From: Autumnicola patrickiae
GTDB taxonomy: Bacteria > Bacteroidota > Bacteroidia > Flavobacteriales > Flavobacteriaceae
Assembly (NCBI RefSeq): GCF_031846525.1
Contig: NZ_JAVRHM010000010.1
Location: forward strand, 1-64,000
DNA length: 64,000 nucleotides
Direction: 5' to 3'
Part shown: piece by piece, positions 1 through 8,107 of the stretch
Numbering within the stretch: the first letter of the stretch is position 1
Layout: each line of letters opens with the position of its first letter
Translations under genes and position numbers: made by a program
Notes under the pieces: model-generated
The model's database searches: none
The model's input: the letters and a program-made list of their open reading frames with translations, nothing else
What the model was told of the DNA's origin: nothing

Positions 1-13
1 TTATTTCAAAACT

Positions 14-45
14 AAAAAACCGCTGAATTTCAGCGGTTTTTTTAT
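14..45 (-). terminator. Rho-independent terminator, probably bidirectional
   Basis: A perfect 6-bp stem (CCGCTG at 20-25, CAGCGG at 31-36) with a 5-nt loop is flanked by an A-tract on the left and a T-tract on the right. On the minus strand it follows the stop of the NlpC/P60-like gene by a few bases and ends in a T-run; on the plus strand it would also stop transcripts entering the window from the left. Confidence 0.85.
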
Positions 46-49
46 TAAT

Positions 50-799
50 TTAAATTATCTTTTTGATAACCCTAAGCTGATGTGTATGTCGCTTCAGGTC
101 TACATTAAAAATACCTGAATGGTCTATGCGGTCTATTCTCACCATTCCATCTACATGTATTATATAATTATCCTGCATCATGATACCCACATGATCGATA
201 ATCCCTTCGTTATTGTCGAAAAATGCCAAATCTCCGGGCTCACTTTCTTCAATAAAACTTAAAGCTATTCCCTGAGTTGCCTGTTCTGCAGAAGTTCTTT
301 TAATTCTGTGGCCGTTTAATCTATAGACCATCTGTGATAATCCGCTGGCATCAATTCCCAAAGGAGATTTGCCACCCCAGCAGTAAGGGCTGTTTAAGTA
401 TAAAAGAGCAGAATGTATTAAATTTTCTTTATTATTAGTACCAGTAGAAATTTCACCTTCAAAACTATGGTTGAATTTCTGAATAAAATTTAAAGAAGAT
501 CCAAGTGGTACAGACATTAGGTGGCCCTGCTCATTCACCACATAATTAAATAAATCTGCAGATAATTTTAAATTATCATTCAGCAGATAATTATAATCTT
601 CCTCTCTTATTTTTAGATATTGGTTGTTACTTATCCATGCCTCATATCCATCAAAAGCGAGGCGGATTCTGCTCCATTTTCCTCTCTCTTCAAGAACCTT
701 AAAATGTTCTCCATACAGTATCTGGGAAACCATTTCACTTTGATGGGAAGCTGCAAATCTAACAGGGGCGATGCTTAAATGGCAAATACCGTATTGCAT
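50..799 (-). CDS. SH3/NlpC-P60 (C40) family protein, catalytic Cys replaced by Ala
   Basis: This 249-residue protein has the layout of a Bacteroidota C40 cell-wall peptidase: an N-terminal bacterial SH3-like region (about 10-65), a middle segment and a C-terminal NlpC/P60 domain (about 125-249). Family members cleave peptidoglycan stem peptides with a Cys-His-His triad, the Cys lying in a D-C-S-G motif. Here the motif reads GIDASGLSQ, so Ala151 stands where the nucleophile should be. The two histidines are kept (His203 in DHVGI, His215 in IIHVDG). A Cys is present 11 residues earlier (Cys140, in YCWGG), where the family usually has a hydrophobic residue. The protein may bind wall peptides without cutting them. 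No clear signal peptide is seen. It lies 21 nt downstream of the thiolase gene and is probably co-transcribed. Confidence 0.85.
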   Translation of the reverse strand: MQYGICHLSIAPVRFAASHQSEMVSQILYGEHFKVLEERGKWSRIRLAFDGYEAWISNNQYLKIREEDYNYLLNDNLKLSADLFNYVVNEQGHLMSVPLGSSLNFIQKFNHSFEGEISTGTNNKENLIHSALLYLNSPYCWGGKSPLGIDASGLSQMVYRLNGHRIKRTSAEQATQGIALSFIEESEPGDLAFFDNNEGIIDHVGIMMQDNYIIHVDGMVRIDRIDHSGIFNVDLKRHTHQLRVIKKII

Positions 800-820
800 T
801 CCGTAAGGATTAAGAGGTAG

Positions 821-2002
821 TTAGGAATTACGTTCTAGGATCATAGCTGAAGCTCCGCCACCGCCGTTGCAAATAGCTGCAGCACCTAATCTAGCATTAT
901 TTTGTTCCAGCACATTTAACAAGGTGACAACAATACGGGCACCACTGCAGCCCAGAGGGTGTCCCAGCGAAACCGATCCTCCGTTAACGTTAGTAACTTC
1001 ATCACCCAGACCCAAGATTTTCATATTGGCGAGACCAACTACAGAAAAAGCTTCATTAAATTCGAAAAAGTCGATTTCTTCCTGCTTTAATTCAGCTTTT
1101 GCAAGCGCTTTTGGCAATGCTTTAGCTGGGGAAGTAGTAAACCACTTTGGCTTCTGGGCTGCATCTGCAAAACTTCGTATAGTGGCAATTATTTTTAATC
1201 CTAATTCTTCTGCTTTCTCACGGCTCATTAAAATTACTGCTGCAGCACCGTCGTTTATCGTAGAAGCATTTGCTGCAGTTACAGTTCCATCTTTACTAAA
1301 AGCAGGTCTAAGTGAAGAAATTTTGTCGATTTTAACATTTTTATATTCCTCATCTTCTTTTACAATTAGTGGTTCTCCTTTTCGCTGGGGAACTTCGACA
1401 GGAACCACTTCATTATCAAACTTACCTTCTTTCCAGGCTTTTCTGGAGCGGTTGTATGATTGTATGGCATAAGCATCCTGATCCTCCCGTGAGAATTCAT
1501 ATTCTTCAGCACATAAATCGGCACAAACACCCATTGCATTGTGATCGTAAGCATCTACCAATCCATCCTTCTGCATTCCATCTTCCATACTTGCCGGGCC
1601 GAATTTTTTACCATTCCTAAGGTGGATATAATGCGGAATCAAACTCATATTTTCCATACCACCGGCAACAACTATAGAGGTATCGCCTAACATAATAGAC
1701 TGTGCTCCCTGCATCATGGCTTTCATCCCACTCGCACAAACTTTATTAATAGTGGTACAGGGTACGGTAGCAGGGATGCCTGCTCCTAAAGCTGCCTGTC
1801 TTGCTGGTGCCTGGCCTACACCCGCTTGAACTACATTTCCCATTAAAACCTCCTCTACAAGTTCTGGTTTCAGATTTATTTTATCCAGGGCTCCTTTTAT
1901 TGCAATAGATCCTAATTTAGTGGCTGGCACACTGGAAAGGCTGCCCAAAAAACTTCCAATTGGAGTGCGGACAGCGCTTACTATAACTACTTCTTTATTC
2001 AT
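821..2002 (-). CDS. acetyl-CoA C-acetyltransferase (thiolase)
   Basis: A 393-residue thiolase of normal length. It catalyses reversible condensation of two acetyl-CoA to acetoacetyl-CoA, or thiolytic cleavage of a 3-ketoacyl-CoA. Visible motifs are the nucleophilic Cys89 in NKVCASGMKA, the NEAF motif near residue 315, the GHPLG motif with the catalytic His near 348, and the second active-site Cys in the C-terminal CNGGGG loop. The full motif set and length argue for a biosynthetic or acetoacetyl-CoA type enzyme (AtoB/PhaA-like), but substrate chain length cannot be read from sequence. It is the first gene of a two-gene minus-strand unit and is divergent from the PgpH-like gene. Confidence 0.93.
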   Translation of the reverse strand: MNKEVVIVSAVRTPIGSFLGSLSSVPATKLGSIAIKGALDKINLKPELVEEVLMGNVVQAGVGQAPARQAALGAGIPATVPCTTINKVCASGMKAMMQGAQSIMLGDTSIVVAGGMENMSLIPHYIHLRNGKKFGPASMEDGMQKDGLVDAYDHNAMGVCADLCAEEYEFSREDQDAYAIQSYNRSRKAWKEGKFDNEVVPVEVPQRKGEPLIVKEDEEYKNVKIDKISSLRPAFSKDGTVTAANASTINDGAAAVILMSREKAEELGLKIIATIRSFADAAQKPKWFTTSPAKALPKALAKAELKQEEIDFFEFNEAFSVVGLANMKILGLGDEVTNVNGGSVSLGHPLGCSGARIVVTLLNVLEQNNARLGAAAICNGGGGASAMILERNS

Positions 2003-2087
2003 AATTGTTATTGTATATGTGGTATTGCGAAGTTAATGATTTTATAAGGAACTTAAATAATAGGTCCTGATTCAAGGTGATTTTTAG

Positions 2088-2095
2088 TACTTTTG
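2088..2095 (+). promoter_or_regulatory. Bacteroidota-type -7 box of the PgpH-like gene
   Basis: TACTTTTG matches the TAnnTTTG consensus and lies 20 nt before the ATG at 2116. No good TTTG -33 element is seen at the expected distance, so only the -7 box is supported. Confidence 0.5.
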
Positions 2096-2115
2096 ATCAT
2101 TAGCTGAATCTAAAT

Positions 2116-4164
2116 ATGAGCAATTTCGTAAACAACCTTTATAAAAACCAGGCGCTTTTTTATAAGGTTTTTTTATTTATACTCACCGCAGTTTTAATAG
2201 TTTACCTGTTGCCAAAGGGAGGGAAGTTTAAGTACGATATTCCAAAAAATAAGCCCTGGCAATACGAAAACCTTTATGCTCCTTTTGATTTTGCGATACT
2301 GAAAACGGAAGAGGAGATCCAGGAGGAGAGGCAGGAAATTAGGAATAGTCTTATTCCATATTACGAATTTGATACAGCTGTTGCAGAAAGAGTGAAGTTT
2401 GATGCGCTTCAGGAGGTTCAAAGAACTTTTAGTGATAGTATTTTGGATCTGGCTGAAAGACCACTGAACAATTTTGTAGAGAATACTATTGATAAGATAT
2501 ACAGGAACGGTTTGTTACAGGAAAGTAACAGGATGCAACCGGAACAGTTAGTTTATCTTCGGAAAGGAAATGAGGCCTACGAAGTCACTTATAAGAAAAT
2601 CCTGAAACAGGGGGAGATAAGCAATTTTCTTAATAATGAAATTGATCAGGCAAATCTCGGATTTTTTAGGACAGAACTTTTAGAAGTATTCTTTAATTCC
2701 GTAGAACCTAACGTTGTTTATAACAATGATCTTACTCAAAAAGAGCTGGAAAGCAAGTTAAATAGTATTTCCTATACCCGGGGTATTATTGAACAAGGGA
2801 GCAGGGTAATAGCTAAGGGGGAGGTTGTGGATAATGGTAAATATAATATTCTCAGATCCCTGAAGCAGGAATATGAATCACAGGTATGGAGCCAGGATAA
2901 TCATAATTGGATTTTGGTGGGGTATAGTACACTGGTAGCTTTGGCTCTTCTTATGCTGCTGCTCTTTATTAGAAAATATAGAAGGGATATTTTTGAAAAC
3001 AATGTAAAAGTCACATTTATATTTTTCAATATTATTTTTATGGTCATGCTTACCACCTTGGTGGTAAAATTTAATATAGATTATGTTTATGTTGTTCCAT
3101 TGTGTATTCTTCCTTTGACACTGAAGGCTTTTTTTGATGCCCGCTTAGGACTTTTTACGCATGTTATTACTGTTCTACTGCTGGGATTTATTGTTCCTAA
3201 TAGTTATGAGTATATGTTCCTGCAAATTATAGCAGGTATTGTTACCATTTTAACGGTTTCAGAATTATATAAACGTGCTAACCTGTTTATATCTGTTGGA
3301 CAAATTACCCTGGTATATATAATTTCCTATTTTGCTTTTACTATTATACAGGAAGGTAGTATAGCAGATGTTGAAGGGGAGGTTTTTCTCACGTTCCTGT
3401 TAGGTGGACTCGCTACCCTTTTTGTTCAACCGCTTATTTATATTTATGAAAAAATCTTCGGAATGGTTTCAGATATGTCTTTACTGGAACTTTCGGATAC
3501 AAATTCAAAATTACTGAAAGAACTTGCAGAGAAGGCGCCGGGAACTTTTCATCATTCTCTAAATGTCGCAAATTTAGCTGAAGCTGCAGCTAATGAAATT
3601 CAGGCAAATGCTATGATGGTGAGGGTTGGTGCTCTATATCACGATATTGGTAAAATGCAGGACCCCACCTATTTTACAGAAAATCAAACTACCGCTGTTA
3701 ATTCCCATGATGAACTTTCACCTCGTGAGAGTGCAGAAATTATCATTGAACATGTTATCAAAGGGATAGAAATTGCTAAGCGCAATAATCTGCCGGATAG
3801 AGTAATAGATTTTATAAGAACCCACCATGGGACAAGTACCGTTTACTATTTCCTTATGAAGGAAAAGGAGAGTAGTAGTGAAGAAGTTAACCCAGACGAC
3901 TTTCGATATCCAGGTCCAATTCCGTTTAGTAAGGAAACAGCTATCTTAATGATGTGTGATAGTGTTGAAGCTGCCAGTAAAAGTTTAAAGGAGCCAACTT
4001 CCGTGCTTATTGATGATTTTGTAGAAAAAATCATCAATAAGCAGATGAAAGATGGCCAGTTTTTAAATTCTAATATTACCTTTAAAGAAATTCAACTAGT
4101 GAAAAAAATTCTTAAGCGTAAGCTCAAGAATATTTATCATTTAAGGGTTGAGTATCCAGAATGA
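2116..4164 (+). CDS. 7TM-HD family phosphodiesterase (PgpH-like)
   Basis: This 682-residue membrane protein has a first transmembrane segment (about 17-33), a large extracytoplasmic 7TMR-HDED-type domain (about 35-260), a block of seven hydrophobic segments (about 265-450) and a C-terminal cytoplasmic HD domain (about 478-640). The HD metal ligands are visible: His479-His480 in FHHSLN, His509-Asp510 in YHDIGK, later HDELS and the THHGTS motif. In Firmicutes this architecture (PgpH) hydrolyses c-di-AMP to pApA, and a second-messenger phosphodiesterase role is inferred here. The full metal-ligand set suggests an active enzyme. The stop codon abuts the stop of the convergent GreA-like gene with no gap. 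Confidence 0.9.
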   Translation: MSNFVNNLYKNQALFYKVFLFILTAVLIVYLLPKGGKFKYDIPKNKPWQYENLYAPFDFAILKTEEEIQEERQEIRNSLIPYYEFDTAVAERVKFDALQEVQRTFSDSILDLAERPLNNFVENTIDKIYRNGLLQESNRMQPEQLVYLRKGNEAYEVTYKKILKQGEISNFLNNEIDQANLGFFRTELLEVFFNSVEPNVVYNNDLTQKELESKLNSISYTRGIIEQGSRVIAKGEVVDNGKYNILRSLKQEYESQVWSQDNHNWILVGYSTLVALALLMLLLFIRKYRRDIFENNVKVTFIFFNIIFMVMLTTLVVKFNIDYVYVVPLCILPLTLKAFFDARLGLFTHVITVLLLGFIVPNSYEYMFLQIIAGIVTILTVSELYKRANLFISVGQITLVYIISYFAFTIIQEGSIADVEGEVFLTFLLGGLATLFVQPLIYIYEKIFGMVSDMSLLELSDTNSKLLKELAEKAPGTFHHSLNVANLAEAAANEIQANAMMVRVGALYHDIGKMQDPTYFTENQTTAVNSHDELSPRESAEIIIEHVIKGIEIAKRNNLPDRVIDFIRTHHGTSTVYYFLMKEKESSSEEVNPDDFRYPGPIPFSKETAILMMCDSVEAASKSLKEPTSVLIDDFVEKIINKQMKDGQFLNSNITFKEIQLVKKILKRKLKNIYHLRVEYPE

Positions 4165-4608
4165 TTAATGCAATGCTACAATTTTATATTCCTTATCGTT
4201 AAAAGTATAGCTATCTCCAACCCTTTTTCCCTTTAAACCTTGATATACAGGTGCATCAGTAGAGATGGCATAAACTGTACTTCCATCCTCCATTTTTAGC
4301 TCTCCTATTGGAACGGCTACATAATAGAGATTTTTATCTGTTTCAACTACACTTCCAAAACAAACTGCCTCACTATAGTGATCCAGATTTATTTCACTTA
4401 ACGTTTCTTTCATTTGCCTGGCATCATCAAGGTAACCGGCGTTTTGTTCAAAATCGCCTAGTAGTTTTCCGCGATTATCTTCATCATAGTCTGTTTTTAT
4501 ATCATTGGCATCCATGGATTCCTTTATCATATCCATTTCCTTCTGATATTTTTCTATTCGCTTATCTACCGCGTCCAGTGCTTTATAGAATATCTCTTTC
4601 TTGTTCAT
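4165..4608 (-). CDS. GreA/GreB family transcription elongation factor-like protein
   Basis: A 147-residue protein with an N-terminal charged coiled-coil region (about 1-75) and a C-terminal FKBP-like Gre domain (about 80-147, ending in the typical GDSYTFNDKEYKIVAL strand pattern). Gre factors insert the coiled coil into the secondary channel of RNA polymerase and stimulate cleavage of backtracked RNA. Homologues in Flavobacteriaceae are often mislabelled as 3-oxoacyl-ACP synthase. The coiled coil carries acidic residues (DYDEDN, GDFEQNAGY), but whether its tip retains cleavage activity is uncertain. Its stop lies directly against that of the convergent PgpH-like gene, so the two mRNAs probably overlap. 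A second Gre-like gene is at 52687-53190. Confidence 0.75.
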   Translation of the reverse strand: MNKKEIFYKALDAVDKRIEKYQKEMDMIKESMDANDIKTDYDEDNRGKLLGDFEQNAGYLDDARQMKETLSEINLDHYSEAVCFGSVVETDKNLYYVAVPIGELKMEDGSTVYAISTDAPVYQGLKGKRVGDSYTFNDKEYKIVALH

Positions 4609-4696
4609 TTCAATAAAATTTATTGTTTTTTTAAATTTAGGTAGTAGTAATTTTTTGAAAGAATAATTAGCAAAAGTTTAGTCTATTTCCGTAAAT

Positions 4697-4776
4697 TTAT
4701 AAGTCTTTCATCTTATAAAAAGTCATTATAAGGTTTATTGCTTATAATGTCAAAATATTAGATTTTTTCCTTATAA
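4697..4776. repeat. operator-like array: three inverted-repeat units at 29-bp period
   Basis: The half-site TTATAAG/CTTATAA occurs five times. Units one and two are exact TTATAAG-N8-CTTATAA inverted repeats (4697-4718 and 4726-4747). Unit three (4755-4776) has a perfect right half (4770-4776) and a 5-of-7 left half. Units start exactly 29 bp apart and run up to the putative -7 box of the satD-like operon. The regular spacing and symmetry point to cooperative binding of a dimeric regulator; the HTH-bearing SatD-like product of the next gene is the obvious but untested candidate. Confidence 0.75.
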
Positions 4777-4780
4777 TTTA

Positions 4781-4788
4781 TATCTTTG
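4781..4788 (+). promoter_or_regulatory. -7 box of the satD-like operon, predicting a leaderless mRNA
   Basis: TATCTTTG fits TAnnTTTG perfectly. It ends 4 nt before the ATG at 4793, so transcription would begin at or within a few bases of the start codon. The -33 region falls inside the third operator unit, so occupancy of the array should control this promoter directly. Confidence 0.6.
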
Positions 4789-4792
4789 AAAT

Positions 4793-5458
4793 ATGATAGC
4801 TGTAATTACCGCCGATTTTGTGGATTCCTCTCATTATAGTGAAAATTTACTTTCACAAGTCTTAGCTATTCTTAAAAAAGAATTCCAAGAACTGACCGAT
4901 TTCTATGGAGAAGAAGTAAAATTTAAGATATATAGAGGAGATAGTTTTCAGGGAATCATTTACGCACCGGAACTATCACTGGAAATTGCATTAATTTTGA
5001 AAACAGCTATAAATGTAGCTCATAGTAAGAAGAAGTCCCGGGGTAAGGCTTATGCAAAAGAAGCTGATTTGAAAATGGCGATAGGAATTGGCAGTTATGA
5101 ATTTGCAAGGGAATCTATAGCAGAGTCTAATGGACAGGCTTTTCAATTTTCAGGACGCAGCCTTGATGAAATGAAGAAGGAACCAAGAACTATTGTTCTA
5201 AAAACCCCTGAAGATAATTTGAATGCCGAATTTAATTCAAGTTTTCTTCTGTTAGACACCCTTATGGACAAGTGGAGTATTGCTTCAGCCGAAGTCATTT
5301 ATCACCTTCTTAAAGGCCTAAAAGAGCAGGAAATAGCAGAGACTTTAAACATTACTCAATCTGCTGTAAACCAAAGAAAAAAAGCTGCAGGATGGGATGC
5401 AGTATCTGTATTGCTCCAAAGATATCAAGAGGTTATTTCCAAAAGTTTTATAGGATGA
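4793..5458 (+). CDS. SatD family protein with C-terminal helix-turn-helix
   Basis: A 221-residue protein. The start MIAVITADFVDSS and the following alpha/beta region (about 1-145) resemble the SatD family, named after a Streptococcus acid-tolerance locus. The C-terminus (about 165-215) contains a helix-turn-helix (EQEIAETLNITQSAVNQR) followed by KKAAGWDAV. No enzymatic function is established for the family; the HTH suggests DNA binding and autoregulation through the operator array just upstream. Its stop overlaps the next gene's start (ATGA), implying translational coupling to the DUF3307 membrane protein. Homologues in Bacteroidota are commonly paired with DUF3307 (from memory of the family). 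Confidence 0.75.
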   Translation: MIAVITADFVDSSHYSENLLSQVLAILKKEFQELTDFYGEEVKFKIYRGDSFQGIIYAPELSLEIALILKTAINVAHSKKKSRGKAYAKEADLKMAIGIGSYEFARESIAESNGQAFQFSGRSLDEMKKEPRTIVLKTPEDNLNAEFNSSFLLLDTLMDKWSIASAEVIYHLLKGLKEQEIAETLNITQSAVNQRKKAAGWDAVSVLLQRYQEVISKSFIG

Positions 5459-6183
5459 TGTCGACACAGATTTTACTACAGCTTTTATTGGCACATATAT
5501 TAACAGATTTTGTATTTCAACCTACAGCATGGGTAGTGCATAAGAGAAAGAAAAAAGCACGGTCTTTCCATCTTTATATACATTCCTTACTGGCAGGATT
5601 ACTAACTTATATTTTGTTGCAACAATGGGATTTATGGTATGTTGCATTATTTATAGCTTTAACTCATTTTGGAATTGACTTATGGAAGTTAAATCATAAA
5701 AAGGACAACCTTCGCATCTTTTTGCTGGATCAATTATTTCACTTCATAATAATTCTATTATCCTGGATTTACATAATAAACAGTTTTGGCGAAATTTTAC
5801 CATTTCTAAAAAATTCTCTTTCATCTTCGGCCTTTCTGGCAATTTCTATTGGATATTTGCTTGTAATATTTCCGGTAGGTTTTCTTATCGGAAAAGCTAC
5901 TAAGCGATGGCATAACGAACTTAGTACAGATGGTAAAACAGGTAGTCTGGAAGCAGCGGGTCGTTATATTGGGATTTTTGAAAGAATCCTGGTACTTACT
6001 TTTATCCTTACTAACAATTTTTCTGCAATAGGTTTTTTAATAGCCGCAAAATCTATATTGCGTTTCAGTGATAAATCTGAGGCAGGAGCAAGAAAACAGA
6101 CCGAATATGTGCTCATAGGTACTTTAATGAGTTTCGCTATCACGATCATAATTGGGTTTCTAGTACGCCAAATCGTTTTCTAG
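5455..6183 (+). CDS. DUF3307 domain membrane protein
   Basis: The frame is open from 5392, but the ATGs at 5455 and 5458 are preferred because ATG 5455 overlaps the satD stop as ATGA and the product then begins directly with the first helix (MMSTQILLQLLLAHILTDFV). The 242-residue protein has about six to seven hydrophobic segments; the N-terminal half matches DUF3307 (LTDFVFQP, HFGIDLWKLNHK). Function is unknown. Pairing with SatD suggests a small regulated membrane module. The 3' end overlaps the convergent gene by 24 bp. Confidence 0.8.
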   Translation: MMSTQILLQLLLAHILTDFVFQPTAWVVHKRKKKARSFHLYIHSLLAGLLTYILLQQWDLWYVALFIALTHFGIDLWKLNHKKDNLRIFLLDQLFHFIIILLSWIYIINSFGEILPFLKNSLSSSAFLAISIGYLLVIFPVGFLIGKATKRWHNELSTDGKTGSLEAAGRYIGIFERILVLTFILTNNFSAIGFLIAAKSILRFSDKSEAGARKQTEYVLIGTLMSFAITIIIGFLVRQIVF

Positions 6184-6567
6184 AAGCTGAATGTTGGCCT
6201 GCAAGCGTTCCTTTACAAGATTCATCATTCTTTTGTTAAGTGCAGATGAGTTTTGAATATACTCAGAATACTCTTTCAGGGTAAACTGGCCAATAATAAT
6301 ACCTTTTAAGCTGTTTCTAAATTTTATATCCTTTTGTACAGCATTCTCAATATATTTTAAACGTTCATCGGGTATAAGATTGTAAAAAGCATTTTTATGT
6401 TTTATAATATAATTTCTGAATACAGCAACAAGAAGTTCATCCTGAAGTTTGGCTATAGGACGCAAGGTTCTGTTCTGGAATATTTCATCAGAGCTCATTT
6501 GTTCTGTAACTTTTGCAGAGGGAATGTTCGGTCTGGATTCTAGTAAATAAAGATCTCGAGGACTCAT
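6160..6567 (-). CDS. conserved small protein of unknown function (often labelled glyoxalase)
   Basis: A 135-residue soluble, mostly helical protein containing the stretches FQNRTLRPIAKLQDELLVAV and IPDERLKYIENAVQKDIKF. I recall similar proteins in Flavobacteriaceae carried in databases as glyoxalase, but no VOC fold or metal-binding pattern is visible, so I do not assign that activity. The start could be Met1 (6567) or Met24 (6498); the conserved part begins near Met24. The 3' end overlaps the stop of the DUF3307 gene on the other strand by 24 bp. Confidence 0.7.
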   Translation of the reverse strand: MSPRDLYLLESRPNIPSAKVTEQMSSDEIFQNRTLRPIAKLQDELLVAVFRNYIIKHKNAFYNLIPDERLKYIENAVQKDIKFRNSLKGIIIGQFTLKEYSEYIQNSSALNKRMMNLVKERLQANIQLLENDLAY

Positions 6568-6736
6568 AATAAGGAAGTTTTTTAAATTTAAAAAATTCCG
6601 CAGTATACAAGGAAAAACAGCAATTTAGTTTTAAACTATTTATAAACATTTTCTGAAGTTAAAATCCTCTTAATCGCATTTATAAACCTGACACTTCTTA
6701 TTATCTTGATAAAAATCACAACATTAAAACGGGGTA

Positions 6737-8095
6737 ATGATTACATCTACAAATCCATATACGAGAGAAGAAATTGATAGGTTTGAGGAGTTAAATGAGG
6801 ATCAGATAGATAAAGCTCTAAAGGCTGCGGATTCCACATTTTCCTCCTGGAAAAAAACATCTTTTGCAGAGCGTTCAAAATTAATGAATGCGGTAGCAAA
6901 AGAGCTGAAAGGAAACAAAGAAGAGTATGCAAAGGATATTACTAATGAAATGGGCAAGCCCTTAGAGCAATCCATCTCTGAAATTGAAAAGTGTGCATGG
7001 GTATGTAAATACTACGCAGAAAATGCTGAAAAACAGCTTGCCAATGAGGTGATTGAAACTGATGCTGAAAAAAGCTATGTGAGTTATGAACCTATTGGAG
7101 TAGTGTTGGCGATAATGCCCTGGAATTATCCTTTTTGGCAGGTATTTCGTTTTGCGGCTCCTGCATTAATGGCGGGCAATATCGGTGTTTTAAAGCATGC
7201 AAGTAATGTAATGAGGACCGCACAGAACATCCAAAAGGTTTTTGAAAGAGCTGGATTTCCTGAGAATTGCTTTCAAAGTCTTATGATTGGTAGTAAAAAA
7301 ATTGAGACTGTAATTAGGGATAAAAGAGTTAAAGCTGTCACCTTAACAGGAAGTAAACCGGCTGGTAGTTCTGTAGCTTCTATTGCTGGTGAAGAAATAA
7401 AAAAATCTGTGCTTGAGCTGGGAGGAAGCAATGCGCTGGTTGTATTTAAAGACGCAAATATTCAGGAGACGGTAAAATCCTGTGTCATGGCTCGCTTTCA
7501 AAATACCGGTCAAAGTTGTATTGCAGGAAAACGTTTGCTTCTTCAGAAAGAGATAGAGGAGAAGTTTATGGAAGAATTTATTAAACAGGTGAAAGAACTT
7601 AAGAGTGGTGATCCAATGGATAAGGATACTTTTATTGGTGTTCTTGCCAGAGAAGATCTGGCTGAAGATCTGGAAGATCAGGTGAACAGAACGATAGAGC
7701 AGGGGGGTAATCTTGTGATGGGAGGGAAGCGCAACAAAGCATATTATGAACCTACAATTGTTTCCGGAGTAAAAAGAGGCATGGCTATGTTTGAGGAAGA
7801 AACATTTGGGCCGGCTATTTCTGTTACAACCTTCAAAGATTCAGATGAGGCGGTAGATCTTGTCAATAGCGCTGTCTTTGGTCTTGGTGTATCGATATTT
7901 ACAGAAGATTTTGACTTTGCAGCAAAGCTGGTTCCACAATTTGAAGATGGGGCTGTTTTTGTAAATGATCTCGTGAAAAGTGATCCGCGTCTGCCTTTTG
8001 GAGGTACTAAAGATTCAGGTTATGGCCGAGAACTCTCTGAACATGGAATTCGGGAGTTTGTAAACAGAAAAACAGTTTATTTTAATAAATATTAA
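6737..8095 (+). CDS. NAD(P)-dependent succinate-semialdehyde dehydrogenase family protein
   Basis: A 452-residue aldehyde dehydrogenase of full length. It oxidises an aldehyde, most likely succinate semialdehyde, to the acid with NAD(P). The cofactor-binding block contains MPWNYPFWQ (about 127-135), the general base is Glu227 in LELGGSN, and the nucleophile is Cys261 in NTGQSCIAGKR; the C-terminal LPFGGTKDSGYGRELSEHG motif is intact. The NTGQSC-AGKR context resembles Sad/GabD-type enzymes, but the substrate is inferred. It is followed after 12 nt by the DUF72 gene and may be the first gene of a small unit. The 169-bp upstream gap shows no clear TAnnTTTG box. Confidence 0.9.
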   Translation: MITSTNPYTREEIDRFEELNEDQIDKALKAADSTFSSWKKTSFAERSKLMNAVAKELKGNKEEYAKDITNEMGKPLEQSISEIEKCAWVCKYYAENAEKQLANEVIETDAEKSYVSYEPIGVVLAIMPWNYPFWQVFRFAAPALMAGNIGVLKHASNVMRTAQNIQKVFERAGFPENCFQSLMIGSKKIETVIRDKRVKAVTLTGSKPAGSSVASIAGEEIKKSVLELGGSNALVVFKDANIQETVKSCVMARFQNTGQSCIAGKRLLLQKEIEEKFMEEFIKQVKELKSGDPMDKDTFIGVLAREDLAEDLEDQVNRTIEQGGNLVMGGKRNKAYYEPTIVSGVKRGMAMFEEETFGPAISVTTFKDSDEAVDLVNSAVFGLGVSIFTEDFDFAAKLVPQFEDGAVFVNDLVKSDPRLPFGGTKDSGYGRELSEHGIREFVNRKTVYFNKY

Positions 8096-8107
8096 ATCAG
8101 TAATTGG

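Noticed and set aside
867..1472. Plus-strand 201-residue ORF
   Set aside because: It is antisense to the well-supported thiolase gene and shows no domain; a shadow of the coding frame.
6160..6567. Glyoxalase function for the 135-residue protein
   Set aside because: No VOC metal-ligand pattern or paired beta-alpha-beta-beta-beta modules are visible; the label seems inherited in databases.
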